Below, one piece after another: positions 8,231-14,729 of a DNA stretch of 14,775 nucleotides (position 1 is the first letter of the stretch; each line of letters opens with the position of its first letter). Both the position numbers and the translations under genes were made by a program. The notes below the pieces were generated by a model. The model ran no database searches. It was not told the origin of the DNA and saw only the letters and a list, made by a program, of their open reading frames with translations. The stretch is from an uncultured Christensenella sp. (GTDB lineage: Bacteria; Bacillota; Clostridia; Christensenellales; UBA3700): the NCBI GenBank assembly GCA_910576875.1, contig CAJTKI010000042.1, positions 1-14,775 of the forward strand, written 5' to 3'.

Positions 8231-9172
8231 TTACTCCGCACGCTTGCGCAGCATCAGCCCGCACCATTCGCCGTCGCAGGGCGCCTGCACCAATGCAAAG
8301 CCGTCCGCGACGAACGCATCCAGCACGTCCTGTTTGCGCGCGTGAATGATGCCGGACAAAATCACCGTGCCGCCCTGCGCGAGATAAGCGCGCAACTGCG
8401 ACGCCAGCGCGATCAGAATATCGGCGGTAATGTTGGCGATCACAAAGGGATACCGCCCCTGCGCCCGATCCAGCAGATCCGCATGCGCGACGCGCACGCG
8501 ATCGGCAACGCCGTTGGCGCGGGCGTTGGCGTCCGCCGCCTTGACCGCAAGCGGATCGATGTCGTACGCATCCACGCGAGACGCGCCGAGCAATGCCGCC
8601 GCGATCGCCAAAATTCCGCTGCCCGTCCCGACGTCCGCGACCGTCGCGCCGTCCAGATTCAGATCTTGCAACATACGCAGACACAGCCGCGTCGTCTCAT
8701 GCTCGCCCGTCCCGAACGCCATGCCCGGATCCATACGCACGACGACTTCGTCCGTCGCGGTCGGCGTATACGCGATCCAGTCCGGTACGACCGTCACGCG
8801 TCCCGCAGAGACGGGGCGGTACTGCTTGCGCCAGACATTGACCCAATCCTGATCGTCCACCTGCTCGGCGGCGATCTCCAACGACCCGTACGGGAACGGA
8901 CACCGCGCCGCCAGCTCGTCCAGCCGCGCGCGCAATTGCCGTCCGACCTCGTCCGCGCAATCCTGCGCGAAGTATCCCTTGACGCGCACGATCTCGCTGC
9001 GAATCAACGCCTGCTCGTCCACATAATCCCAAATCACGTCGCTCGACAGCAACGCGGCAAAATCGTTGGAATCGTAAATGCCGACGCCCTGACTGCCCAA
9101 TTCGGTCAAAATATCCGCGACCAATTCGGACGCCTGCGTCGTCGTATAAACCGTATACTCCCGATACTGCAT
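8231..9172 (-). CDS. prmA: Ribosomal protein L11 methyltransferase PrmA
   Basis: PrmA trimethylates lysine and N-terminal amino groups of ribosomal protein L11 using SAM. The 313-residue protein has the N-terminal L11-recognition domain (about 1-100) and a class I methyltransferase domain. The family signature DPGMAFGTGEHETTRLCL covers about 148-165. SAM motif I is VADVGTGSG at about 178-186, the acidic strand-end motif is AYDIDPLAV, and IANITADIL at about 245-253 matches the post-I NxxA element. The ATG is preceded closely by AAGGAGAGG. The gene has its own consensus promoter (9220-9248) and a stable hairpin in its leader just before the ribosome binding site. It leads a four-gene unit with rsmE, mtaB and the HIT gene, after dnaJ as in Bacillus and Clostridium. 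Confidence 0.97.
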   Translation of the reverse strand: MQYREYTVYTTTQASELVADILTELGSQGVGIYDSNDFAALLSSDVIWDYVDEQALIRSEIVRVKGYFAQDCADEVGRQLRARLDELAARCPFPYGSLEIAAEQVDDQDWVNVWRKQYRPVSAGRVTVVPDWIAYTPTATDEVVVRMDPGMAFGTGEHETTRLCLRMLQDLNLDGATVADVGTGSGILAIAAALLGASRVDAYDIDPLAVKAADANARANGVADRVRVAHADLLDRAQGRYPFVIANITADILIALASQLRAYLAQGGTVILSGIIHARKQDVLDAFVADGFALVQAPCDGEWCGLMLRKRAE

Positions 9173-9183
9173 ACCTCTCCTTG

Positions 9184-9208
9184 CGGACGAAAAAGACAGC
9201 TTCGTCCG
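9184..9208 (-). other. Leader hairpin just upstream of the prmA ribosome binding site
   Basis: In the prmA leader the minus strand reads CGGACGAA, a 9-base loop, then TTCGTCCG: a perfect 8-bp stem. It ends a few bases before the AAGGAGAGG site. No T-run follows the 3' arm, although the loop end is T-rich, so it is not a typical terminator. It may stabilise the message or affect ribosome access; this role is inferred. Confidence 0.6.
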
Positions 9209-9219
9209 AAACTGCCTTT

Positions 9220-9248
9220 ATTATACCCGATTTGTCCGCGCATTTCAA
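9220..9248 (-). promoter_or_regulatory. Predicted sigma-A promoter of prmA-rsmE-mtaB-HIT
   Basis: On the minus strand, -35 TTGAAA (9243-9248) and -10 TATAAT (9220-9225, exact consensus) are separated by 17 bases. Transcription would start near 9213, 41 bases before the prmA ATG. It lies between dnaJ and prmA, with no good terminator between them. The downstream genes can therefore be made both from here and by read-through from the heat-shock operon. Confidence 0.88.
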
Positions 9249-9274
9249 CCGCTCGCGCGCAGTTGTCGCGGCAA

Positions 9275-10387
9275 TTACAATTTGCGATACTTTTTGATCA
9301 GCGGATATTGGGAATCGCCGAGACTGTTCTCAAACTCCTGCAACAGTTTGAGCTGTTTGCCGCTGAGTCCCTTGGGCGTTTCGACGCGAATGCTGACGTA
9401 CAGATCGCCGTACGCCTCGCGCTGCAACACCTTCATGCCGTATCCGCGCATGCGAATCTTCGTGCCCGATTGCGTCGCTTCCGGAACGCGGCATTTCGCG
9501 TCCCCTTTCATCGTCTTGATCGTCAGTTCGCAACCGCGCGCCGCATCGAGAAATCCGATCGGCACTTCCATATACAGATCGCTGCCGACCCGACGGAAAA
9601 TCGGGCTGTCCGCGACGTAGATCGCGACGACCAGATTGCCTTTGGCGCCGCCGTTGCGCCCGCAATTGCCTTCGTTGGGCACGGTCAACGACACGCCGCT
9701 GTCCACGCCGGCGGGAATGTTGACCGCGACGTTCGCATCGCGACGCACATAGCCGTTGCCGCGACAAGTCTTGCACTTATCGACGATCTCCTTGCCTTTG
9801 CCGCCGCAATTGGGACATACCTGTTGCACGACCTGCTGACCGAACAGCGTCTGCTGCGTCCGCCGAATGTAGCCGCTGCCTTTGCAATACGGACAGGTCT
9901 TGACCGAACTGCCGTCCTTGGCGCCCGATCCGTGACAGTCCGGACACGTCTCGTCCCGCGTCAAACGGATATTGCGTTTGACGCCGTGGTACGCTTCTTC
10001 AAACGTCAGATTGAGCCGTACGTGAATGTCTTCGCCGTCCTGCGGCGCGTTGGGATTGCTGCGTCCGAAGCCGCGCCCGCCGAAAAACGAATTGAGAATG
10101 TCTTCAAACCCGCCGAATCCCGCGCCGCCTTGACCGCCGCCGAATCCCTGCGGACCGTCTTCGCTGCCGAACTGGTCGTAATTGGCGCGCTTTTCGCTGT
10201 CGCTCAACACTTCGTACGCGTGATTGACTTCCTTAAACTTCGCCTCGGCGTCCTTGCGTTCCTGTTCGCTCGCCGTGGCAAAGCGGTCGGGGTGGTACTT
10301 GATCGCCGCCTTTCGGTACGCGCTCTTGATCGCCGCCTCGTCCGCATCTTTGCTTACGCCGAGAATTTCATATAAGTCTTTTGCCAT
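9275..10387 (-). CDS. dnaJ: Chaperone protein DnaJ (Hsp40)
   Basis: DnaJ delivers unfolded proteins to DnaK and stimulates its ATPase. This start gives 370 residues, close to type I DnaJ proteins. The J domain covers about 3-70 with HPD at 32-34. A Gly/Phe-rich linker follows (about 78-110). The zinc-binding domain has four CxxCxGxG repeats beginning at C148 (CPDCHGSG), C165 (CPYCKGSG), C191 (CPNCGGKG) and C205 (CKTCRGNG). The C-terminal substrate-binding region is recognisable but divergent: VPEATQSGTKIRMRGYG stands where most family members have something like IPxGTQxGxxxRLxGxG. An upstream in-frame ATG (10414) was rejected because it lies in the intercistronic hairpin, whereas the ATG at 10387 has a GGAG site 6 bases before it. 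It follows dnaK in the heat-shock operon. Confidence 0.97.
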   Translation of the reverse strand: MAKDLYEILGVSKDADEAAIKSAYRKAAIKYHPDRFATASEQERKDAEAKFKEVNHAYEVLSDSEKRANYDQFGSEDGPQGFGGGQGGAGFGGFEDILNSFFGGRGFGRSNPNAPQDGEDIHVRLNLTFEEAYHGVKRNIRLTRDETCPDCHGSGAKDGSSVKTCPYCKGSGYIRRTQQTLFGQQVVQQVCPNCGGKGKEIVDKCKTCRGNGYVRRDANVAVNIPAGVDSGVSLTVPNEGNCGRNGGAKGNLVVAIYVADSPIFRRVGSDLYMEVPIGFLDAARGCELTIKTMKGDAKCRVPEATQSGTKIRMRGYGMKVLQREAYGDLYVSIRVETPKGLSGKQLKLLQEFENSLGDSQYPLIKKYRKL

Positions 10388-10401
10388 ATCTGCTCCGCAT
10401 A

Positions 10402-10430
10402 ACCGTGCCCGCAACGCATGCGGGCACGGT
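10402..10430 (-). other. Intercistronic hairpin between dnaK and dnaJ
   Basis: A perfect 12-bp inverted repeat (ACCGTGCCCGCA at 10402-10413, complement at 10419-10430) with a 5-base loop lies in the 67-base dnaK-dnaJ gap. On the minus strand no T-tract follows: the sequence continues TATGCGGAGCAG into the dnaJ ribosome binding site. It is therefore unlikely to be an intrinsic terminator. An mRNA-stabilising or processing element that keeps dnaK above dnaJ is more likely, though this is inferred. Confidence 0.8.
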
Positions 10431-10454
10431 CGTTATCGGCTGTTCGGATCCGTA

Positions 10455-12284
10455 TTATTCGTTGGCGGAATCGTTGTCGATGATCACGTCGTCCGGATTG
10501 GCGCCCGCGCCGCCGTCCGCCTGTTGCGCCTGCGCCTGTTCCTGCGCGGCTTGGTACAACTTGGTAAAGATCGGCTCGTTGGTCTTGGACATTTCCGCAA
10601 TGATTTCGCGGACTTTTTCCGCCGTATCCGCCGTCGCGATCTGCTGTTTCGCCTGCTCGACGGACTCGTTGAGCGTCTTCTTCTCGTCGTCGCTGAGCTT
10701 GTCGCCGGCTTCCGTCGCCGCCTTTTCGGTCGCAAAGATCATCTGATCCGCGTCGTTCTTCGCATCGACGAGTTCTTTGCGCTTCTTGTCTTCTTCCGCG
10801 TACTTCTCGGCTTCCTTGACCGCCTTGTCGATCTGATCTTCGCTCAGGTTGGTCGAAGACGTGATCGTAACGCTCTGCTTCTTGCCCGTACCCTTGTCTA
10901 CGGCGGTAACGTTGACGATACCGTTCGCGTCGATGTCGAAGGTCACTTCGATCTGCGGAATGCCGCGCGGTGCGGGCGGAATGCCGTCCAGCTGGAAGCG
11001 TCCCAGCTCCTTATTGTCGTTCGCCATCGCGCGCTCGCCCTGCAAGACGCGGATATCGACCTGCGTTTGATTGTTGGCGGCGGTCGAGAATACCTGCGAC
11101 TTGGTCGTGGGGATCGTCGTGTTGCGTTCGATCAACTTCGTGAACACGCCACCCATCGTCTCGATGCCCAGCGACAACGGCGTTACGTCGAGCAACAGCA
11201 CGTCTTTGACGTCGCCCGCCAATACGCCGCCCTGAATCGCCGCGCCGATCGCGACGCATTCGTCCGGGTTGATGCCCTTAAACGGTTCTTTGCCGGTCGC
11301 TTTTTGCACTGCTTCCACAACCGCCGGAATACGCGTCGATCCGCCGACCAAAATGACTTTGGACAAATCGCCCGATTGCAAACCGGCGTCCGCCATCGCC
11401 TTTTTGAGCGGGATCAACGTACGGTTGACCAGATCCGCGGTCAATGCGTCGAACTTCGCCCGCGTGATCTCCATATCGATGTGCAGCGGTCCCGCTTCCG
11501 ATACGGAAATGTAAGGCAGATTGATGTCCGTTCTGGTCACGCTGCTCAGATTGATCTTCGCCTTTTCCGCGACTTCCTTGATGCGCTGCATCGCGGCAGC
11601 GTCACCGGTCAGATCCACGCCGTTTTCTTTGCGGAACTGTTCGACGACATAGTCGATCAGACATTTGTCGAAGTCGTCGCCGCCGAGCATCGTGTCGCCG
11701 TTGGTCGCCAAAACTTGGAATACGCCGTCTTCGATTTCGAGAATGGATACGTCGAACGTACCGCCGCCCAAATCGTAGATCAGGATCTTCTGTCCCTTAT
11801 TTTCGCCTTTGTCCAAGCCGTACGCCAGCGCCGCCGCCGTCGGCTCGTTGATGATGCGCAGCACGTCCAGACCCGCGATGCGTCCCGCGTCTTTGGTCGC
11901 CTGTCTTTGGCTGTCCGTAAAATACGCCGGCACGGTGATGACCGCCTGCGTTACCTTTTCGCCCAAGAAGGACTCCGCGTCCTGTTTGAGTTTGGTCAGC
12001 ACCATCGCGCTGATCTCCTGCGGGCTGTACGCCTTATCGTCGATCTGAACCTTATAATCGCTGCCCATATGCCGCTTGATCGAGCTGATCGTACGCTTGG
12101 CGTTGGCGACTGCCTGCCGCTTGGCGACCTGTCCGACCAGACGCTCGCCGTCTTTGGCAAATCCGACGACCGACGGCGTCGTGCGCGCGCCTTCCGCGTT
12201 TGCGATTACCGTAGCGTCGCCGCCTTCCATAACGGCAACGCAAGAGTTGGTTGTTCCCAAATCGATTCCGATGATTTTACCCAT
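10455..12284 (-). CDS. dnaK: Chaperone protein DnaK (Hsp70)
   Basis: DnaK is the ATP-driven Hsp70 chaperone that binds exposed hydrophobic peptides, working with DnaJ and GrpE. The 609-residue protein has an actin-like ATPase domain (about 1-360). Phosphate motif 1 is IIGIDLGTTNSCVAV, the second is YDLGGGTFDVS with DLGGGTFD at 171-178, and ILVGGSTRIP covers 311-320. The hydrophobic interdomain linker DVLLLDV (361-367) leads to the substrate-binding domain and a helical lid. The tail ends NPDDVIIDNDSANE, a loose form of the usual acidic tail. The ATPase domain lacks the insertion near residue 75 to 100 seen in proteobacterial DnaK, typical of Gram-positive type proteins. The start has AAGGAG 7 bases upstream, preceded by a small TTGCG/CGCAA stem (12298-12312). 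The gene sits in the order hrcA-grpE-dnaK-dnaJ. Confidence 0.99.
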   Translation of the reverse strand: MGKIIGIDLGTTNSCVAVMEGGDATVIANAEGARTTPSVVGFAKDGERLVGQVAKRQAVANAKRTISSIKRHMGSDYKVQIDDKAYSPQEISAMVLTKLKQDAESFLGEKVTQAVITVPAYFTDSQRQATKDAGRIAGLDVLRIINEPTAAALAYGLDKGENKGQKILIYDLGGGTFDVSILEIEDGVFQVLATNGDTMLGGDDFDKCLIDYVVEQFRKENGVDLTGDAAAMQRIKEVAEKAKINLSSVTRTDINLPYISVSEAGPLHIDMEITRAKFDALTADLVNRTLIPLKKAMADAGLQSGDLSKVILVGGSTRIPAVVEAVQKATGKEPFKGINPDECVAIGAAIQGGVLAGDVKDVLLLDVTPLSLGIETMGGVFTKLIERNTTIPTTKSQVFSTAANNQTQVDIRVLQGERAMANDNKELGRFQLDGIPPAPRGIPQIEVTFDIDANGIVNVTAVDKGTGKKQSVTITSSTNLSEDQIDKAVKEAEKYAEEDKKRKELVDAKNDADQMIFATEKAATEAGDKLSDDEKKTLNESVEQAKQQIATADTAEKVREIIAEMSKTNEPIFTKLYQAAQEQAQAQQADGGAGANPDDVIIDNDSANE

Positions 12285-12324
12285 TGTTATCTCCTTTTTG
12301 CGATTTACGCAATCCCTGTTTCGT

Positions 12325-12855
12325 TTATTGTCCTACCGCGACCATCGGGTGCCGCAGCACCGTCTGATTGCGTTTGTAACCGATTTTCAATACTTGCACG
12401 ACCTTGCCGACGTTGTCGGGGTCTTCGCGATTCATGACCGCTTCGTGCACGTTCGGATCGAAGTCTTCGCCGACCGCGCCGATCGTCGTCACGTCAAACT
12501 TCGCCATCGCGTCGAGCAACGTCTTTTTGACCAATTCGATGCCCTTGCGCTGGCTCTCGTCTTTCTGCGCCTGAATCGCCATGTCCAGATAATCCAGCGT
12601 CGCGAGAATGGACGTCAATACTTCGTCCACGCCTTCGTTGTACATCTTGATCGACGTCGCGGCGTTGCGCTTTTTGTAATTGTCGAAATCTGCCTGCAAC
12701 CGCAGATAGCGGTTGTTGAGTTGCGCCAGCTCCTCGTCTTTCGGATCGACGGACGCTTGCTGCTCCGTCTCGCGATATTCGAATTCTACCGGCTGTTCGT
12801 CCGCGACGATCTTTTCGATATTTTCCGTTTGTTCGTCCGTTTTTTTCTTGCCCAT
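12325..12855 (-). CDS. grpE: Nucleotide exchange factor GrpE
   Basis: GrpE releases ADP from DnaK and so resets the chaperone cycle; its long helices also act as a thermosensor in studied species. The 176-residue protein has a charged, disordered N-terminus (about 1-37). A long helical dimerisation segment follows (LAQLNNRYLRLQADFDNYKK), where RLQADFDNYKKR is the family signature. The C-terminal beta domain that contacts DnaK includes GEDFDPNVHEAVMN (close to the usual FDPxxHEA motif) and VVQVLKIGYKRNQTVLRHPMVAVG. Length is normal. The gene starts 3 bases after the hrcA stop, with AGGGAG in the end of hrcA as its ribosome binding site, so the two are translationally coupled. It is followed by dnaK after about 40 bases. 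Confidence 0.98.
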   Translation of the reverse strand: MGKKKTDEQTENIEKIVADEQPVEFEYRETEQQASVDPKDEELAQLNNRYLRLQADFDNYKKRNAATSIKMYNEGVDEVLTSILATLDYLDMAIQAQKDESQRKGIELVKKTLLDAMAKFDVTTIGAVGEDFDPNVHEAVMNREDPDNVGKVVQVLKIGYKRNQTVLRHPMVAVGQ

Positions 12856-12858
12856 GTT

Positions 12859-13884
12859 TTACTCCCTGTCAGAATCCTGCGTTTCTTCGCCCAGCCATTT
12901 GCCCAATTCTTTGAGCGTGCCGAGCACCTTTTTATAATCCATGCGTTCGGGCCCGATGACGCCCACCTGCCCGATCTCCTTGCCGTTGATCTTATACTTC
13001 GCGCTGACGAGCGCCATATTGCGCAAGTCCTCCGACTCTTCGCTGCCGATGCGAATGCTGTATTCGATATCGCCCTGACCGTGCATCAGATCCGCGAGTT
13101 TTTCCTTGTGCGCGACGACGGACATAAAGTTGCGGACGTTCTCGACGTCTCGGTATTCCGGATAGTCGAAAATCTTCTCGGTGCCTTCGACGAACAGCTG
13201 ATTTTCGCGCGCTTGCTTATAGTCCTGCACCATTTGAACGACCTGCTCGAACAAATCGCGGAATTTCTCCAACTCCGCATCCGCCGCGGCGTCCGCGTTG
13301 TGGATCGCCTGCGCGAGACTTTTGCCTGCAAACGCCTTGATCAACAGTTTGTTGGCAACGTCGACATAGTTGGCGGGCATGCCTTCCGTCAAACGGATCT
13401 GCCGATTTTGCACGACGCCGCTGTCCGTGATAATCAGCACCAACGCGCTGCCGTCGTACAGATCGACGAGCTTGACGTCTCGGATCAGAATATTGTCCGC
13501 GCTCGTAATCATCAGCATCGACGTATAGTTGGTGATGTCGCTGACGATCTTGGCGCCTTCGTGCACGATCTCTTCCACGTCGCGCAGTCTCGTCTCGACC
13601 GACTCGCGCACCTGCGCCAAGTCGATGTCTCCGACTTCGATAAAATGATCTACATAATACCGATACGCCTTGGAAGACGGTACGCGCCCGCTGCTGACGT
13701 GCGGCTGGTTCAGATACCCCATCTCTTCGAGCATCGCCAGCTCGCTGCGGATCGTCGCCGTCGAGACTTCCGGCAAATACTGTCTGTGAATCGCGCCGGA
13801 CGAAATCGGCTCCACGCTGGTGATATAGCTGTCTACCAGCGCTTGCAAGACTTTCTTTTTGCGTTCCGAAAGATTGTTGTCCAT
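12859..13884 (-). CDS. hrcA: Heat-inducible transcription repressor HrcA
   Basis: HrcA is a dimeric repressor that binds the CIRCE operator and shuts off class I heat-shock genes; its folding depends on the GroE chaperonin in studied species. The 341-residue protein has an N-terminal winged helix (LSERKKKVLQALVDSYITSVEPI, then ATIRSELAMLEEMGYLNQPH, then SSGRVPSSKAYRYYVD) and a GAF-like dimerisation domain with the HrcA core (for example NILIRDVKLVDLYDGSALVLIITDSG). Two positions in the DNA-binding part differ from the usual family wording. ATIRN is normal, but S47 stands where N is expected, and EPISSGAI replaces the common EPVGSR/KxL. These changes occur beside a CIRCE with altered arms. A GGGGAC element 6 bases before the ATG serves as ribosome binding site. 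It is first in its operon and probably represses itself through the CIRCE at 13921-13947. Confidence 0.98.
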   Translation of the reverse strand: MDNNLSERKKKVLQALVDSYITSVEPISSGAIHRQYLPEVSTATIRSELAMLEEMGYLNQPHVSSGRVPSSKAYRYYVDHFIEVGDIDLAQVRESVETRLRDVEEIVHEGAKIVSDITNYTSMLMITSADNILIRDVKLVDLYDGSALVLIITDSGVVQNRQIRLTEGMPANYVDVANKLLIKAFAGKSLAQAIHNADAAADAELEKFRDLFEQVVQMVQDYKQARENQLFVEGTEKIFDYPEYRDVENVRNFMSVVAHKEKLADLMHGQGDIEYSIRIGSEESEDLRNMALVSAKYKINGKEIGQVGVIGPERMDYKKVLGTLKELGKWLGEETQDSDRE

Positions 13885-13920
13885 TCTCGTCCCCGATTTG
13901 GCAGTTGCCGCCTTCGTCTG

Positions 13921-13947
13921 TTAGCAGTCTTATATCTTGACTGCTAA
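13921..13947. promoter_or_regulatory. CIRCE operator (variant arms) for HrcA
   Basis: TTAGCAGTC-N9-GACTGCTAA is a perfect inverted repeat with exactly the 9-base spacing of the CIRCE element. The widespread consensus arm is TTAGCACTC. Here base 7 is G instead of C, and the opposite arm has the matching change, so symmetry is kept. It begins just after the -10 box and covers the transcription start, ideal for repression of hrcA-grpE-dnaK-dnaJ. Confidence 0.93.
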
Positions 13948-13951
13948 GACA

Positions 13952-13980
13952 AGTCTACCCCTATTCTTGCCGAATGTCAA
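13952..13980 (-). promoter_or_regulatory. Sigma-A promoter of the hrcA-grpE-dnaK-dnaJ operon
   Basis: On the minus strand, -35 TTGACA (13975-13980, exact) and -10 TAGACT (13952-13957) are separated by 17 bases. The expected start site (about 13945) falls within the CIRCE element. The leader to the hrcA ATG is about 60 bases and contains the whole operator. Confidence 0.9.
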
Positions 13981-14084
13981 GAGAAAGATGACACAAATTA
14001 AGAAATTTATCCGATTTTTTTATCGTCTGCTCGCGCGTATGCGTCCGACTATACTTAGCAAGTTCCGATAAGACTAAAATCCGA

Positions 14085-14265
14085 AATTACAATAAAAAAG
14101 TCCGTAACTTATTGGGTTACGGAATGCAGGGTACCGATGCCCTGCCACCGCTCAGGAAGCGGAGCTTTTCGGATAGACCGTACTTGTGACGGTACAGCAC
14201 CTATCTGTATGAAACCGATCTTACAAGATATCGGATTCGCCGTCCATCGTTTTAAGAAAAGTCGC
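14085..14265 (-). ncRNA. Candidate structured RNA or leader of unknown family
   Basis: This 437-base gene-free stretch (13885-14321) holds the hrcA promoter and CIRCE, this element, and a terminator at 14270-14292. On the minus strand the element has five successive hairpins: CCGA/TCGG with TCTT/AAGA, ACCGT/ACGGT inside GATAG/CTATC, CCGCT/AGCGG, GCAGGG/CCCTGC, and a final CCGTAAC/GTTACGG stem followed by a T-run. The 5' part (ACGG, two bases, AAT) can also pair with ATTCCGT at the 5' side of the final stem, giving either a closing helix or a switch. I do not recognise 6S, SRP, tmRNA, RNase P, T-box or a known riboswitch consensus. No strong promoter is visible for it. It may depend on read-through or be a processed 3' segment. 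Boundaries are approximate. Confidence 0.45.
14088..14115 (-). terminator. Rho-independent terminator ending the candidate RNA
   Basis: On the minus strand, CCGTAAC-N7-GTTACGG forms a 7-bp stem (extendable by a base or two at its foot), followed by A, C and a run of six T residues. The orientation of the T-run is the main reason for placing the candidate RNA on the minus strand. Confidence 0.82.
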
Positions 14266-14269
14266 GTAT

Positions 14270-14292
14270 AAAAAAGACCCCCTTCGGGATCT
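14270..14292 (-). terminator. Rho-independent terminator of the small membrane protein gene
   Basis: On the minus strand, AGATCCC-GAAG-GGGGTCT forms a 7-bp stem with one G-U pair, followed directly by a T-run (14270-14275). It lies about 30 bases after the stop codon at 14322, and a short CGATCG/CGATCG stem-loop lies between (14300-14314). Confidence 0.88.
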
Positions 14293-14321
14293 TTGCAATC
14301 GATCGTCGCGATCGAACCGTT

Positions 14322-14675
14322 CTATTGCTCCGCGTCGCTTGCCGACTCGTCGGTCGTCGCGGCGTTGTCTGCGGATGCTTCCGTCGGCACGTCCGCGGTC
14401 TGTTCCGTCGTTTCCTGCGCGATCTGCTCGAACAGCTCGGTTTCGATCCGATGCACGCGCGCTTCTTCGATCTTGACGATCAGCGGCGGCTCGTACTCCT
14501 TTTGGCTCTCGCGCATCTTCTCCCGCATTTTGATTTTAAACTTTTTGCTACGCGTAAACAACGAACAAATCACGACCACCGTCACGATCAAAATAATCGT
14601 GAAGATGTAGAACCAGATATTGCCGATGTCTTTGACCAGCGACGCGCCGCCGTCCTGTCCCAAAATATACTGCAT
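14322..14675 (-). CDS. Hypothetical small single-pass membrane protein
   Basis: I do not recognise the family. The 117-residue protein has a short N-terminus (MQYILGQDGGASLVKDIGN), one strongly hydrophobic segment at about 19-40 (WFYIFTIILIVTVVVICSLF), and a basic stretch right after it (TRSKKFKIKMREKMRESQKE). A long acidic, Thr/Ala/Glu/Asp-rich tail follows and is probably unstructured. The basic residues after the membrane segment predict an N-out, C-in single-pass protein with the tail in the cytoplasm; there is no obvious signal peptide cleavage site. The ATG has an AAGGAG site 10 bases upstream, and the gene has a plausible promoter (14701-14729) and a clear terminator, so it is probably transcribed alone. 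Its position upstream of the heat-shock operon gives no firm functional clue. Confidence 0.82.
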   Translation of the reverse strand: MQYILGQDGGASLVKDIGNIWFYIFTIILIVTVVVICSLFTRSKKFKIKMREKMRESQKEYEPPLIVKIEEARVHRIETELFEQIAQETTEQTADVPTEASADNAATTDESASDAEQ

Positions 14676-14700
14676 GGCGCAGACACTCCTTTCTGTTTAT

Positions 14701-14729
14701 AGTATGCCACAAACGTAGGGGAAGGACAA
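14701..14729 (-). promoter_or_regulatory. Candidate promoter of the small membrane protein gene
   Basis: On the minus strand, -35 TTGTCC (14724-14729) and -10 CATACT (14701-14706) are separated by 17 bases, with a TGG extension directly before the -10. Each box matches the consensus at four of six positions. Transcription would start near 14694, just upstream of the ribosome binding site. A shifted -10 (TACTAT) is also possible. Confidence 0.45.

Noticed and set aside
7580..10375. Very long open frame (931 codons) on the plus strand opposite rsmE, prmA and dnaJ
   Set aside because: It lies antisense to three clearly recognised genes. Its translation is dominated by R, A, H, D and V with no domain, and it arises from the codon bias of the true genes. 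Similar long plus-strand frames opposite ligA, pcrA, mtaB, dnaK and hrcA were rejected for the same reason.
10402..10430. dnaK-dnaJ hairpin as a rho-independent terminator
   Set aside because: No T-run follows in the direction of transcription, and dnaJ lacks any promoter of its own.
14085..14265. 6S RNA, SRP RNA, T-box leader or cobalamin riboswitch as the identity of the candidate RNA
   Set aside because: None of the diagnostic consensus parts could be found: no SRP GGAA-loop motif, no T-box AGGGTGGNACCGCG, no cobalamin box, no 6S-like long closing stem. The element is left unassigned.
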